This document shows, piece after piece, positions 1-8,976 of a stretch of DNA of 64,000 nucleotides (position 1 is the stretch's first letter; every line of letters begins with the position of its first letter). The notes under the pieces were generated by a model. The model made no database searches, had not been told where the DNA came from, and worked only from the letters and a program-made list of their open reading frames with translations. The translations under genes were made by a program, and so were the position numbers. The DNA is from Thermoguttaceae bacterium (GTDB lineage Bacteria; Planctomycetota; Planctomycetia; Pirellulales; Thermoguttaceae), in assembly GCA_017441605.1 (NCBI GenBank), contig JAFRXD010000042.1, positions 28,654 to 92,653 of the forward strand, written 5' to 3'.

Positions 1-267
1 GGGGTCGATCGCTTTCAGATAGAGCTCGAAACCTCGCGCGGAAATAGCCTCGTCGATCCGCTGGCGGGAGATGTGGGTCAGCTCCAGACCTTGGGTAAAG
101 CATCGGGCGATATTGCGGTCGCGCGGGGAGGCGGTCAGGGCGCCCGAGTTCGCGTCGCTCTGGACGGCGGGACTCGCCGCGTTGCAGGCGGCGGTCGGGG
201 CGAGTAGGAGCGAGAAAAGTAAGAGCGCGATCAACGCGCGCTCGCGTCCGTTCGTATGGAAAAACAT
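1..267 (-). CDS. Tail-specific (C-terminal processing) protease, N-terminal part only
   Basis: Read leftward from an ATG at 267; the frame stays open for 89 codons and runs off the window. Residues about 10-28 form a hydrophobic export signal (run of Leu, then PTAAC-NAAS). It is followed by a segment of the type RDRNIARCFTQGLELTHIS-RQ-ID ending in FELYLKAIDP. This matches the conserved start of Prc/Tsp periplasmic proteases, where the region before the PDZ and S41 domains reads like 'LLE..HYSR..LD......YL..LDP'. The start is supported by a GAAGGAAG ribosome site 4-5 bases upstream and by a promoter at 371-399. The catalytic Ser/Lys pair lies outside the window, so activity cannot be judged. 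Family call from short N-terminal similarity only. Confidence 0.6.
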   Translation of the reverse strand, partial: MFFHTNGRERALIALLLFSLLLAPTAACNAASPAVQSDANSGALTASPRDRNIARCFTQGLELTHISRQRIDEAISARGFELYLKAIDP

Positions 268-370
268 TCGACTTCCTTCGTCGTTGGCGTCGTTTGGTTC
301 TTTAAGGGGGCGGCGGAGCGCCGAGCGCCTCGTCGTTCAATAGTTGCCGCGCGAGGCGCGACCTTGCGCG

Positions 371-399
371 ATGGTACCAGAAAAATCGATTTTGCGCAA
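371..399 (-). promoter_or_regulatory. Sigma-70-like promoter for the protease gene
   Basis: On the minus strand: TTGCGC (399-394), a 17-base spacer, TACCAT (376-371). It points at the protease start at 267, giving a leader of about 100 bases. The -35 resembles other promoters in this window that begin TTGCG. Confidence 0.5.
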
Positions 400-424
400 G
401 GGGGATTGTCCAAATCGTCGGGGT

Positions 425-2908
425 TTATCGCAAGAACTTTCCGGTGGCGCTCTCGCGGGAATTGGCGATCTCCTCGGGGGTTCCGGTCGCGACGACCCGT
501 CCCCCTTCGACTCCGCCTCCGGGCCCCATATCGACGACCCAATCGGCGGCGCGAATCAAATCGAGGTCGTGCTCGATAACGATCACGGTCGCGCCGGAGG
601 CGACGAGCGATTGGAAAACGCCGATTAAGGAGCGGACGTCCAATGGGTGCAGTCCGACGGTCGGCTCGTCGAAGACAAAGACGGAGTCGGCTTGGGCGCG
701 ACCCATTTCGCTCGCCAATTTGAGTCGCTGCGCCTCGCCGCCGGAGAGGTTCGGAGTCGCCTCGCCGAGGGTAAGGTAACCGAGCCCTAAATCTTGCAGG
801 ACTTCGAGTCGTCGCGAGACGAGCTTCATTTCCCCGCAAATTCTCAGCGCGGTATTGATATCGGTCGCCATGAGCTCGGGAAGGGAGAACTCGTCTCCCG
901 ACTTCGTTTTGTAAAGTATTTGATAAGACTCTTTGGAATACCGAGAGCCTCGGCAATCGGGGCAGGGAATATCGACGTCGGGGAGGAACTGGACGTCCAA
1001 ATTCACCTCGCCGGTTCCGTCGCAGGTCGAGCAGCGCAGGGCGCCGGTATTGTAGGAGAAGTCGCTCGCCTTGCGCTCTAGCCGCTTCGCGTCGGGGGTT
1101 TTCGCGAAGATTTTGCGCAGCTCGTCGTGGACGTTCGCGTAGGTGGCGACGGTCGAGCGGACGTTGATTCCGATCGGGGTGGCGTCGATTAGCTTGACGC
1201 GCTCGATTCCGTCCGCCTTAACGCTTTTAACATGTTTTGGAAGAGGCTTTTGCGCGATAAGCGCCTCGAGCCCGGGAACGAGGCTTTCCAAGACGAGGGT
1301 CGTCTTTCCGGAGCCGGAAACGCCGGTCACGGCGGTAATCGCGCCTTTGGGAAACGCGACGCGCAGCGGCTTGACTGTGTGGATCGCGTCGGTCGAGAGC
1401 TCGATCCATTCGCGCGGAACGAACGAGCTTTTTTTCGAGCGAGTTTTTTTCGCGGCGGTCGCGTTTCTCGGGGCGAGAAAGGGCCCGATTTTGGAGATCG
1501 GATTCTTCGCGATTTCGGGGATCGTTCCCTCGGCGACGACTTCTCCTCCCTCGCGTCCGGAGCCGGGGCCGAGCTCGATTAACCAGTCCGCCTCCGAGAG
1601 GATTTGGGAGTCGTGGTCCACGAGAAGGACGGAGTTCCCGTCGGCGACTAGGTCGCGCATAACTCCGTTAAGCCCGACGATATTCGCCGGGTGGAGCCCG
1701 ATCGACGGCTCGTCGAGGACGTAGAGCGCGCCCGAGGTTCGATTGCGGACGGCGCGCGCCAATTGGGTGCGCTGTCGCTCTCCGGTCGAGAGGGTGGAGG
1801 CGGCTCGGTCGAGAGTTAGGTAGCCCAAGCCCAGCTCGAGGAGCCGGGCGGCGGAGACCTCGAACGCCTCGCAAATATTCTCCGCCATGGGGCGCATATC
1901 GCGCGGGAGGGACTCGGGAACGCCGCGAACCCATTCGAGGGCGTCGGTCAGGGTCTTTTGGCAGACTTGGTCGAGAGAGACGCCGCGAATCCTCGGGGCT
2001 CTCGCGCGGTCGTTGAGTCGCGTTCCCGCGCAATCGGGGCAGACGTCGCGCTTTAGGAATCGCTCGACGCGCTTCATTCCCTTTTCGTCCTTGACTTTGG
2101 CGAGCGCGTTTTGGACGGTGTAGGTCGCGTTAAAGTAAGTGAAGTCGATTTCGCCGGCGGAGTTGGTCGACTTCGACTTGTAGAAGATGCGCTTCTTTTC
2201 GGCGGGGCCGTTGTAAACTATGTCTTTTTCGCGCTTCGTGAGCTTGGCGAAGGGGACGTCGGTGCGGACGCCCATCGCGCGGCAGACGTCGGTCATGAGG
2301 GACCACATTAAGGAGTTCCAGGGGGCGACCGCGCCTTGGTCGATCGTCAGGGACTCGTCGGGAACGAGGGTCGCTTTGTCGACGGTCAGCGCCTCGCCCG
2401 TTCCGTCGCAAGTACGGCAGGCGCCTTGACTATTGAACGCCAGCTCTTCGGCGCCGGGACCGTAAAAACGCGCGCCGCACTCCGGGCAAACGATCTCTTT
2501 CTCCGCCGCGACCGCGAGAGACGGGGGGGAATAATGCCCGTTCGGGCAGCGATGGCTCGATAGGCGCGAGAACATAAGACGAAGCGAGTTGAGGAGTTCC
2601 GTTCCGGTTCCAAAGGTGCTGCGAATCCCGGGAACGCCGGGTCGTTGGCGGAGGGCGAGCGCGGGCGGGACGTAGAGAACCTCGTCGACGTTGGCGCGTC
2701 CGGCGTAGTTCATTCGGCGCCGAGTGTAAGTCGAGAGCGACTCGAGATAGCGGCGCGAGCCCTCGGCGTAGAGAACCCCGAGCGCTAGGGACGATTTCCC
2801 GGAGCCGGACACGCCGGCGATCGCGACGATTTTATGGAGCGGAATATCGACCGAAACGTTCTTGAGATTGTGAACTTTAGCGCCGCGAACGACGATCTTG
2901 TCGACCAT
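425..2908 (-). CDS. UvrA2-like ABC ATPase (excinuclease ABC subunit A family, short form)
   Basis: 827 residues, shorter than canonical UvrA (about 940). Two ABC modules are visible. The first has Walker A GVSGSGKSS at residues 32-40, signature LSTGERQRTQLA and Walker B LYVLDEPSIGLHP. The second has GVSGSGKTTL, signature LSGGEAQRLKLA and VFVFDEPTVGLHP. Zinc-binding Cys pairs appear as CPNGH...CPEC, CRTCDGTGE, CPDCAGTR, CSTCDGTGE and CPDCRGSR. The length suggests loss or reduction of the UvrB-binding region, as in class II UvrA/DrrC-type proteins linked to DNA damage or drug tolerance rather than to core excision repair. That functional distinction is inferred from family knowledge. The first signature has T instead of the second G (LSTGE). 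The ATG at 2908 leads directly into the conserved first strand, so the start is secure. Confidence 0.88.
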   Translation of the reverse strand: MVDKIVVRGAKVHNLKNVSVDIPLHKIVAIAGVSGSGKSSLALGVLYAEGSRRYLESLSTYTRRRMNYAGRANVDEVLYVPPALALRQRPGVPGIRSTFGTGTELLNSLRLMFSRLSSHRCPNGHYSPPSLAVAAEKEIVCPECGARFYGPGAEELAFNSQGACRTCDGTGEALTVDKATLVPDESLTIDQGAVAPWNSLMWSLMTDVCRAMGVRTDVPFAKLTKREKDIVYNGPAEKKRIFYKSKSTNSAGEIDFTYFNATYTVQNALAKVKDEKGMKRVERFLKRDVCPDCAGTRLNDRARAPRIRGVSLDQVCQKTLTDALEWVRGVPESLPRDMRPMAENICEAFEVSAARLLELGLGYLTLDRAASTLSTGERQRTQLARAVRNRTSGALYVLDEPSIGLHPANIVGLNGVMRDLVADGNSVLLVDHDSQILSEADWLIELGPGSGREGGEVVAEGTIPEIAKNPISKIGPFLAPRNATAAKKTRSKKSSFVPREWIELSTDAIHTVKPLRVAFPKGAITAVTGVSGSGKTTLVLESLVPGLEALIAQKPLPKHVKSVKADGIERVKLIDATPIGINVRSTVATYANVHDELRKIFAKTPDAKRLERKASDFSYNTGALRCSTCDGTGEVNLDVQFLPDVDIPCPDCRGSRYSKESYQILYKTKSGDEFSLPELMATDINTALRICGEMKLVSRRLEVLQDLGLGYLTLGEATPNLSGGEAQRLKLASEMGRAQADSVFVFDEPTVGLHPLDVRSLIGVFQSLVASGATVIVIEHDLDLIRAADWVVDMGPGGGVEGGRVVATGTPEEIANSRESATGKFLR

Positions 2909-3004
2909 TGCGAGTCCTCGCGAGAGAGTAAAAGAATCGACGGCGCGACTCGTCGAACCGCGCTGCCGACTTGGAAATCGAATTGCCGTTGGGAGCTCCG
3001 GGGA

Positions 3005-6000
3005 CTACTTCGCGGGGCTCGGAGCGGCGACCTTTTTCTTCGCGCGGATTCCGATGCGACGATTCGTAAAGAACCGCCCGAACGGTTTGCACGAGAGAAG
3101 CGCCGGCAGGAAAATCAAATCGCCAAACTCCGCCGTGAACAGAATCGAGAGCATCAGGATACCGAACCGTTGGGTCGGGACGAAAGTGCTGAACGCGAAG
3201 CTGAACAAGCCGAGCCCGGCGATGAGGGACGATTGCGTCATCGCGGTGGCGCAGCGCCGATAGGCGTTTAGCGCGGCTTCTTTCGGGGTCATGCCTTGGT
3301 CGAGCCCGTCGGAGAACCAGGTGAGGTAGTGCATCGTGTCGTCGACGGCGACGCCGAGCGCGACCGAGGCGGTCATCATGGTGCCGACGTCGACTAGGAT
3401 CCCCGCCCAGGACATAAACCCAAAGACGACGATCACCGGGAAGACGTTCGGAATCATCGCGATGAAACCGGCGGGAACGCTTCGCAATAGGAAAACGAAG
3501 ACGAGCATAATGAGGACGAACGCCATAATGAGACTGGACGTAAGCCCGTTGATGAGCTCGTGCTGGGTCTTGTAGACGAGGGGCACCATGCCGGTGTACT
3601 TCGCGGAGAAGCCGGCGGGATAGATCCAGTCCTCGGCGTGAGTCTCGCCCATCGAGTTTTGCAGCTCGTCGCGCGCGCCGTCGGACAGATCGCTCAGAAC
3701 GAATTCGCGCATAAGGGTTTTCGCGTCTTTGGCGCTCTTTTTAACGCTCTTCGGGGCGTCGTTGGGGGGCAGATTTTCCGCGACGTAAGCCCTTGCCTTC
3801 TCGATCGTTTTGGCGGGCGCGTCGGAGCCGGCTTGCGCCGCGATCGACGCGGTCAGCTCGAGGGACGCCTCCGCCAAGGTCGGCTCGACGACGCTCTTGA
3901 CGTTCTCGATGAACGCGGAGTAGTCGATGTCCTTTTTGAGGGACCAGACGCGAACGCTGATTCGCCAGATTTCGATCCCTCGCTCGCGCAGCCACGACTC
4001 GGCGCCCTCGCGGAGCGCCTCGATCTCGCTCGTCTCGAGTCGGCGCATGGCGCGCTCCGGCTTCGTCGCCTCGAGCAGGGATCGCAAATCGACGATTTGC
4101 ATATCGTTGAGATAGCCGCTTTCGCGATTCAAGACGTCGGCGGCGAGCTCGGCGTCGCGGGCCTCGTCGTCGAGGGCCTCTAGCGCTTGGAACTTCGCGA
4201 CGTACGGGGCGAGGGCGTCGTCTTGGGAGAATCGGTTCGTCTTGTCGGCGCGGAACGATTCGTCGGTCAGGTTTTGGTCGGCGACGTTTTCGTCGCTCGC
4301 GAGCTCGGCGTTGAACTTGTCGCGCCGCGCGTCGCGCTCCTCGCGCTTTTTGGCGGCTTTTTCGGACAGAAACGCGGCGAGTTCTTGGAGATCGGGATTT
4401 CCCTCGATCGCGACGTAGTCGCGGAGGGCGTCGCGGTTGTCGTCGATCGTCTTGCCGACGATGGTGGAGACGGTGCGATAGGCGGCGCCCCCTTTGGAGG
4501 TCAGCTCGGAGGCGTCGGGGGCGAACAGGGCGACCGAAAGGGTTCCTCCGACGTCCTCGCTCAACTCGCTCTTGAGTTTTTCGCTAATTCGATTGATCAG
4601 CTCGAGCCGCTCCGAGGTTCGGAAGGAATTGTCGTAGAGCTTTGAGTTGTCGAAACAAACGACGACTTCCATCGGGACGAGGGGACCGAGTTTCTCCTCG
4701 AGCCAGGTATAGTTTTGCACGATGTCGGCGTCGGGGGAGAAGAAGCTCATCATCTTGACCGACGTCTTGATTTTCGTCAGATAGAATCCGAAAAACGCCA
4801 TCGCGGCGAAGCAGAAGACGAGAACCCAGTTGTGGCGTCGAACGACGAATCCTCCGACGACGTCCCAGAGGGAGTGGAGCCGCCCTTTGCCGTATTCGAG
4901 CCCTTTGCCGCCGTGCTCTTTCGCGAACTTCTTCGATGGGTAGAAATAGAGGAGCGCCGGGAGGTAAAGGAATAGGAGCAATAGCGTTACGAGAACGCCG
5001 ATCGCGGAGTAGAATCCGAATTTGGTAATCGGGACGAGCCGCCCGACGAACAGGGAGCCGAGCCCGATCGCGGTGGTGAACTGGGCGAAGAAGCAGGGCG
5101 CGAAGGCGTGTCGCACGGCGCGCTCGGCGGCGCCCGGGAGCCCTTGCTCGCGAATGGCGTCGTGGTAGTAGTTGATGAGGTGGACCGCGCCCGACATGCC
5201 GAGGACGTAGACCAGCGCGGGCATGCTCAGGAGAATGGAGTCGCAGGTTCCCCCGGTGAGGGAGACGATGGCGAGGGCGACGCCGGCGGACAGCGCGGCG
5301 ATCCAGAAGACGAACATGGTCAGGCGAACGCTGCGCAGGCAGAGGAACGCGACGACCGCGCCGATCACCGCGCAAATTCCCGCGAGTCGGTAGAGAGTTC
5401 GCTCTCCCTCTTGGTCGAGGGCGACGTTGTCGACGGGGGGACCGCCGAGAATCGCGCCGTCCATGCGAACTTTCCGCCCGTGAACCATTTCGTCGACCAT
5501 TTCGGCGAAACTTTTGACCATGCGCTCGGCGACCGAGCCGGTTCGGATTTTGGTCGTGTCGGGCAGCCCGGACTCGACGGACAGCTCGCGAATTCGATCG
5601 AGGACTCTTTTCAGGGCTTTGCCGTTGCGCTTGCCCTTGTTGAGGGTAACGATCATCGCGGTGCTTTTGCCGTCGGGACCCACGAGGGTGCCCTTGAGGC
5701 GCTCGCGAATTTTGCGCTCGGTTTCGGTGAGACCGTCGGCGTCGCGCGGCTCGTTTTCCTTTTCGCGCGCGGATCTTCGATCCATTTTTTCGTAGGTTTG
5801 CGCCAGAAGCCGACAGAGCCGCGGACCGGTCATGACCGACTTGAAGTAGCGCTCTTCTTCTTTCGGCTCGGACGCTTTTTTCGGCAGGTCGTTTTCGGAC
5901 GCGTCGACGAGCGCCTGGGTCGAGACGTTGGTCGACTCCCCGGCGACCTCGCGGAGCTCCTCTTTCGCCTCCTCGGGCGCGCGCGGGAGTTGAAGATCCG

Positions 6001-6319
6001 CTTTAATTGTTCCCGACGATTGACTTAGCGAGAAGTTGTCGATCGTTTGCTCCGGAACGAGCTTTTGCGCGAACAGCTCGATGCGGTCGTCCCCAATTTC
6101 GCAGCCTTCCCAACTTACGACGACGTAGCTTTCGAACGGGAAGTTGTCGAGATACCAGCGATAGTCTCGGGTCTGTTGATACTGCGCGGGCAGCCAGTCC
6201 TCCGCCGAATTGGAGTTGCTCTTGATCGTCTGTTTCGTTCCCATCCACACGAAGGCGAGCAGGAAGAACACGACGAAAAAAATGCGAAATCCGTATTCTT
6301 TGAAGAAGTCCTTTTTCAT
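3005..6319 (-). CDS. MMPL/RND-family transporter
   Basis: 1104 residues, inner membrane. The protein starts with a short cytoplasmic segment and one helix (about residues 10-27). A long soluble domain follows, then two blocks of hydrophobic helices: the first around the SVRLTMFVFWIAAL... stretch through LVTLLLLFLYLPALLYF, the second near the C-terminus from SLIMAFVLIMLVFVFLL to FGDLIFLPALL. This two-fold plan with large periplasmic loops is that of RND/MMPL exporters. The sequence VHLINYYHDA...FAPCFFAQFTTAIG is the typical sterol-sensing-like region of planctomycete members. The second loop carries long charged, coiled-coil-prone stretches rich in Glu, Arg and Asp. The substrate is unknown; hopanoids, lipids or drugs are typical for the family. 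It lies 96 bases upstream of uvrA2 on the same strand, perhaps one transcript. Confidence 0.85.
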   Translation of the reverse strand: MKKDFFKEYGFRIFFVVFFLLAFVWMGTKQTIKSNSNSAEDWLPAQYQQTRDYRWYLDNFPFESYVVVSWEGCEIGDDRIELFAQKLVPEQTIDNFSLSQSSGTIKADLQLPRAPEEAKEELREVAGESTNVSTQALVDASENDLPKKASEPKEEERYFKSVMTGPRLCRLLAQTYEKMDRRSAREKENEPRDADGLTETERKIRERLKGTLVGPDGKSTAMIVTLNKGKRNGKALKRVLDRIRELSVESGLPDTTKIRTGSVAERMVKSFAEMVDEMVHGRKVRMDGAILGGPPVDNVALDQEGERTLYRLAGICAVIGAVVAFLCLRSVRLTMFVFWIAALSAGVALAIVSLTGGTCDSILLSMPALVYVLGMSGAVHLINYYHDAIREQGLPGAAERAVRHAFAPCFFAQFTTAIGLGSLFVGRLVPITKFGFYSAIGVLVTLLLLFLYLPALLYFYPSKKFAKEHGGKGLEYGKGRLHSLWDVVGGFVVRRHNWVLVFCFAAMAFFGFYLTKIKTSVKMMSFFSPDADIVQNYTWLEEKLGPLVPMEVVVCFDNSKLYDNSFRTSERLELINRISEKLKSELSEDVGGTLSVALFAPDASELTSKGGAAYRTVSTIVGKTIDDNRDALRDYVAIEGNPDLQELAAFLSEKAAKKREERDARRDKFNAELASDENVADQNLTDESFRADKTNRFSQDDALAPYVAKFQALEALDDEARDAELAADVLNRESGYLNDMQIVDLRSLLEATKPERAMRRLETSEIEALREGAESWLRERGIEIWRISVRVWSLKKDIDYSAFIENVKSVVEPTLAEASLELTASIAAQAGSDAPAKTIEKARAYVAENLPPNDAPKSVKKSAKDAKTLMREFVLSDLSDGARDELQNSMGETHAEDWIYPAGFSAKYTGMVPLVYKTQHELINGLTSSLIMAFVLIMLVFVFLLRSVPAGFIAMIPNVFPVIVVFGFMSWAGILVDVGTMMTASVALGVAVDDTMHYLTWFSDGLDQGMTPKEAALNAYRRCATAMTQSSLIAGLGLFSFAFSTFVPTQRFGILMLSILFTAEFGDLIFLPALLSCKPFGRFFTNRRIGIRAKKKVAAPSPAK

Positions 6320-6418
6320 TCGGCGCTCCTAAATAGGCGGCAAAAAAGACGAGCGACGCGCCGAGCGCGCTCGTCCGAAGGGGGACGACGAGTCGTCTCG
6401 AAACGAGAAAGACGCGAT

Positions 6419-7144
6419 TTATTCCAATGGAGCCCAGTCGTCGGAATCGTCGTTCGATTCCTCGACCGTTTCGAGGGGCTCGGGGCGCTCCCAGCCGGAC
6501 TCGTCCGACCCTCGCGCGTCGAGTTCCGGCTCGTCTTCCGGCTCGCTCTCCAACTCCGGTTCCGGCTCGTCGCTCGGCTCGTTCTCGGTTTGGACGATCG
6601 GTCGCTTGGCGCCGAAGGTCTTGTTGGCGGGGCCGGCGGGCTCGCTCGCGGAGACCTGCTTCAGGGCGCCGCTGGCGGGGTTTTGCGAGTAGCGCGAGCG
6701 GCGCGGGGGAGCGGGGGCCGGCATGAAGTCGGGGAGGGAGCTATTGGTCGGGGAGGCGTCGTATTGGTCGGGATCCAGCCCGTTTTGGTACGAAGGCGCC
6801 AAGCGCGAGGGATCGACGCGCAGCGCGTCGCCGCCCGGGAAGCGCGTCGCCTCCGCTTCGCGAGCGCTCGCTTCTCGCGGCTTCTCGGATCCGGATCCGG
6901 CGAGCCCCTCTTTTTCGAGTTGGGCGCGGAGGCGCTCGTTTTCGCGGAGCGCGTCGCGCAATTCGAATTTCGCGCGGTAAATCTCGTCTTCGAGCTGGCG
7001 GCGCTCGCTGATGAGGATCGCCTCGTTGATCGCGTACTGCTGGCGACTCGTGCACCCGGTCGCCGCGAGCGACGCCAAAACGACGATCGCGCCCGTCGCG
7101 AACGACGCGATTCCGATTCGCTCGGATTTGTTTGTCGACTTCAT
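6419..7144 (-). CDS. Putative lipoprotein with coiled coil and acidic tail
   Basis: An open frame reaches back to 7525, but the sensible start is the ATG at 7144. It gives a basic N-terminus, a hydrophobic stretch and a lipobox-like LAATGC around residue 28, so the mature protein is likely lipid-anchored. After the Cys comes a heptad-like coiled coil (ISERRQLEDEIYRAKFELR... to about residue 75). A Pro/Ser-rich linker with FMPAPAPPRRSRY and an acidic C-terminal tail of EPEPELE-type repeats follow. Length 241 residues. No enzymatic domain is recognised. It sits just upstream of the MMPL gene in the same direction, with about 100 bases between them, so an envelope function linked to the transporter is possible but unproven. 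Confidence 0.6.
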   Translation of the reverse strand: MKSTNKSERIGIASFATGAIVVLASLAATGCTSRQQYAINEAILISERRQLEDEIYRAKFELRDALRENERLRAQLEKEGLAGSGSEKPREASAREAEATRFPGGDALRVDPSRLAPSYQNGLDPDQYDASPTNSSLPDFMPAPAPPRRSRYSQNPASGALKQVSASEPAGPANKTFGAKRPIVQTENEPSDEPEPELESEPEDEPELDARGSDESGWERPEPLETVEESNDDSDDWAPLE

Positions 7145-7360
7145 TTCGTCCGTCCTTGTCCGCGGTTCGCGCGGCGGTTCCTTCGCCGCGCGCCTGTTCG
7201 CGTCTCGATTCGGTTCGAGACCTTTCTCTCCGAGAGCATAATCAAATCGGTTCCCGGCGTCAACTTTAGTTTTGGTCCGCGGTCGGACGGGCGAACAAAA
7301 GCGCCCTCGGCGCCCATCGCGTTGGAAGGACATTATGGACGGGACGGTCGCTTGAGCGCC

Positions 7361-7389
7361 TTGCGGTCGCGAGATTTTTTTGGTATAAT
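7361..7389 (+). promoter_or_regulatory. Promoter of the Rpn nuclease gene
   Basis: TTGCGG (7361-7366), a 17-base spacer, then a perfect TATAAT (7384-7389). It lies 45 bases before the ATG at 7434, which has a strong AGGAGG-type ribosome site. The rest of the 7145-7433 gap holds the leader of the divergent lipoprotein gene; nothing else was recognised there. Confidence 0.7.
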
Positions 7390-7433
7390 GGGGCCGGTTT
7401 GGGGTATTTATTCCCCAAGCGAGGAGGGAGCGA

Positions 7434-8588
7434 ATGAAGATACCAAACGACGAGGAGTTCGACCTAGACGACGCGCTTTTCGACGAGCTTTTGAAGAAAC
7501 TCCGCGAAATGGGAGACGAGCTCAAGGAACTTTCGCAAGTCCACGACGCGTATAGTCAAACGCTCTGGGCGGACAAAGTTTTTGCGGAGCAGTTCATAAA
7601 CGCGTTCCTACCCGAAATAGCAAAGCGTTACGACGCGAAAAACGTCGATACGCGTCCGACCGTCTTTTTCGACAAATCCCAGAATAAAATAATCGCCGAC
7701 GCCATTTGGCGCTTGGAGAGTCTCGCGCCGGGCGAATCTCCATTGTACCTTCCGATCGTCTTCGAATTTAAGACGACGGGCAGCCCCAAGGAGGATCGGT
7801 TCGCGTATCTCCAAGTCCTCGGGTATTGGATTTCGGCGATGGAAAGGGAATTGAGCGAAAGCGAGACCGGGATTGTTCCGCAAGCGCTCGCCGTCGTCGT
7901 TTATACGGGAACCAACCCCAACCGTCGCCTTGGAGCTTGGCGCGAATTGTTTCCGTTGGCTCCGGGTTGCGGAGAATACGGAGTTGACTTTCGCGTAGAG
8001 TTTATTAACTTAACCGACCTATACGTTAAGGGGCTGATTAAGGGCGAATCGCTTTTGGAGATGGGCTGCTCGGCGCTGGGCTGCGCGGGCGCGCGCCGGA
8101 TTGTCGAGGATCGTTTTGAACTTCAGAAGAAGCTCTTCGCGTTCTTGAAGGATCCGAGGCTCGAACGAAAGCGGAAATGGGAAATATTTTGGTCGACGAC
8201 GTTCTATTGCGCTAGGAACGGCGTCGCGTTTGGGGATATGACCAAGGCGCAAATGATCGACTTGATAAAAGGCGCGCGCTCTGGAAATTTGGAGGAAAAA
8301 ATGCGAACGATATTGGAAGTAATGACCGGAAAATCCGCCGAGCAGTATTTGGAAGAAGGCGAGCTCAAAGGCGAGCTCAAAGGCGAGCTCAAAGAAGCCC
8401 GCAAGTCCGCGATTCGGCAACTTGCGAGGCGGTTTGGCGAAGCGCCCGAGACAATCGTCGAAAAGTTGGCTAACGTCGAGACGCTCGACGGGCTCAGAGA
8501 ATTCGAGGACGAAATCTACAATTCCAGTTCGCTGATCGAAGTCGAGTCGGCGCTCGACAATATTTTGTTGGCCCAAGTCATTAAATAG
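7434..8588 (+). CDS. Rpn-family PD-(D/E)XK nuclease / transposase-like protein with DUF4351-type tail
   Basis: 384 residues. The segment from about 65 to 125 (RPTVFFDKSQNKIIADAIW then LYLPIVFEFKTTG) has the D...E-x-K arrangement of Rpn/YhgA-like nucleases: an Asp before the strand and EFK as the catalytic triplet. The motif YLQVLGYWISAMERE follows, as usual in the family. The C-terminus, RQLARRFGEAPETIVEKL with LREFEDEI and LIEVESAL, resembles the DUF4351 region found at the end of many members. Between them sits a Gly-Glu-Leu-Lys repeat (see 8358-8393). Such proteins promote recombination and are often multi-copy and laterally mobile. A second, broken member lies at 62988-63916. The start is fixed by the AGGAGGGA ribosome site seven bases upstream. 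Base composition is similar to that of its neighbours. Confidence 0.75.
   Translation: MKIPNDEEFDLDDALFDELLKKLREMGDELKELSQVHDAYSQTLWADKVFAEQFINAFLPEIAKRYDAKNVDTRPTVFFDKSQNKIIADAIWRLESLAPGESPLYLPIVFEFKTTGSPKEDRFAYLQVLGYWISAMERELSESETGIVPQALAVVVYTGTNPNRRLGAWRELFPLAPGCGEYGVDFRVEFINLTDLYVKGLIKGESLLEMGCSALGCAGARRIVEDRFELQKKLFAFLKDPRLERKRKWEIFWSTTFYCARNGVAFGDMTKAQMIDLIKGARSGNLEEKMRTILEVMTGKSAEQYLEEGELKGELKGELKEARKSAIRQLARRFGEAPETIVEKLANVETLDGLREFEDEIYNSSSLIEVESALDNILLAQVIK
8358..8393 (+). repeat. Three perfect 12-base tandem repeats inside the Rpn gene
   Basis: GGCGAGCTCAAA occurs three times head to tail (8358-8369, 8370-8381, 8382-8393), coding for GELK x3. The unit length is a multiple of three, so copy changes would alter linker length without breaking the frame. 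It joins the nuclease domain to the DUF4351-like tail. Confidence 0.9.
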
Positions 8589-8590
8589 GC

Positions 8591-8700
8591 GCTCGCCGAG
8601 GGCGGGTTTTGTTTTTGCCGTCGCAACTTTGGCGAAAGACCCTCTCCCGTCGGTCGCTAGTTTCTTTTGGTCTTATTCTTTCTTTTTTGACTCGCGAACA
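8591..8700 (+). repeat. Dispersed intergenic repeat, copy A
   Basis: Starts right after the Rpn stop codon. It opens with a hairpin (CTCGCC-GAG-GGCGGG, one T-G pair) followed by TTTTGTTTTT, which should act as a terminator. It continues with a stretch that aligns with copies B (60010-60115) and C (63291-63483), including the core CTAGT-TC-T--GGTCTTA. It occupies the first third of the 388-base gap 8589-8976; the middle of that gap shows no gene, and its end carries the promoter at 8870-8898. Confidence 0.55.
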
Positions 8701-8869
8701 ACCCGCCCCGCCTTGAGTCGCTCTCGCTCGCGATAGCGCGGCGACGGCGCTCGTGGGGCGTTCTATCGCGCGTTGTCGCGTAGTTGGCGCTCTCGGGAGC
8801 GCGTTTCGAAGGGGGCGCAAGAGAACGCGGCTTGCGGCAACTTTCTTGGGGGGAGTCTCGCTTCGCGGG

Positions 8870-8898
8870 TTGCGGCGCGGGCTCTTTTGTAGTATTAT
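8870..8898 (+). promoter_or_regulatory. Promoter upstream of the first macroglobulin gene
   Basis: TTGCGG (8870-8875), a 17-base spacer, TATTAT (8893-8898), about 80 bases before the ATG at 8977. It has the same -35 hexamer and spacing as the promoter at 7361. Confidence 0.6.
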
Positions 8899-8976
8899 GG
8901 ACGCGCAAGGTCGCGGGCGGGAGTTCGCTCGCGCGAAAACGGCGCTTTCGAGGCGGAAACGAACGGAGGACGATTT

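Noticed and set aside
6419..7525. Longer form of the lipoprotein starting at 7525
   Set aside because: The extension covers the promoter and start of the divergent Rpn gene and removes the export signal from the N-terminus.
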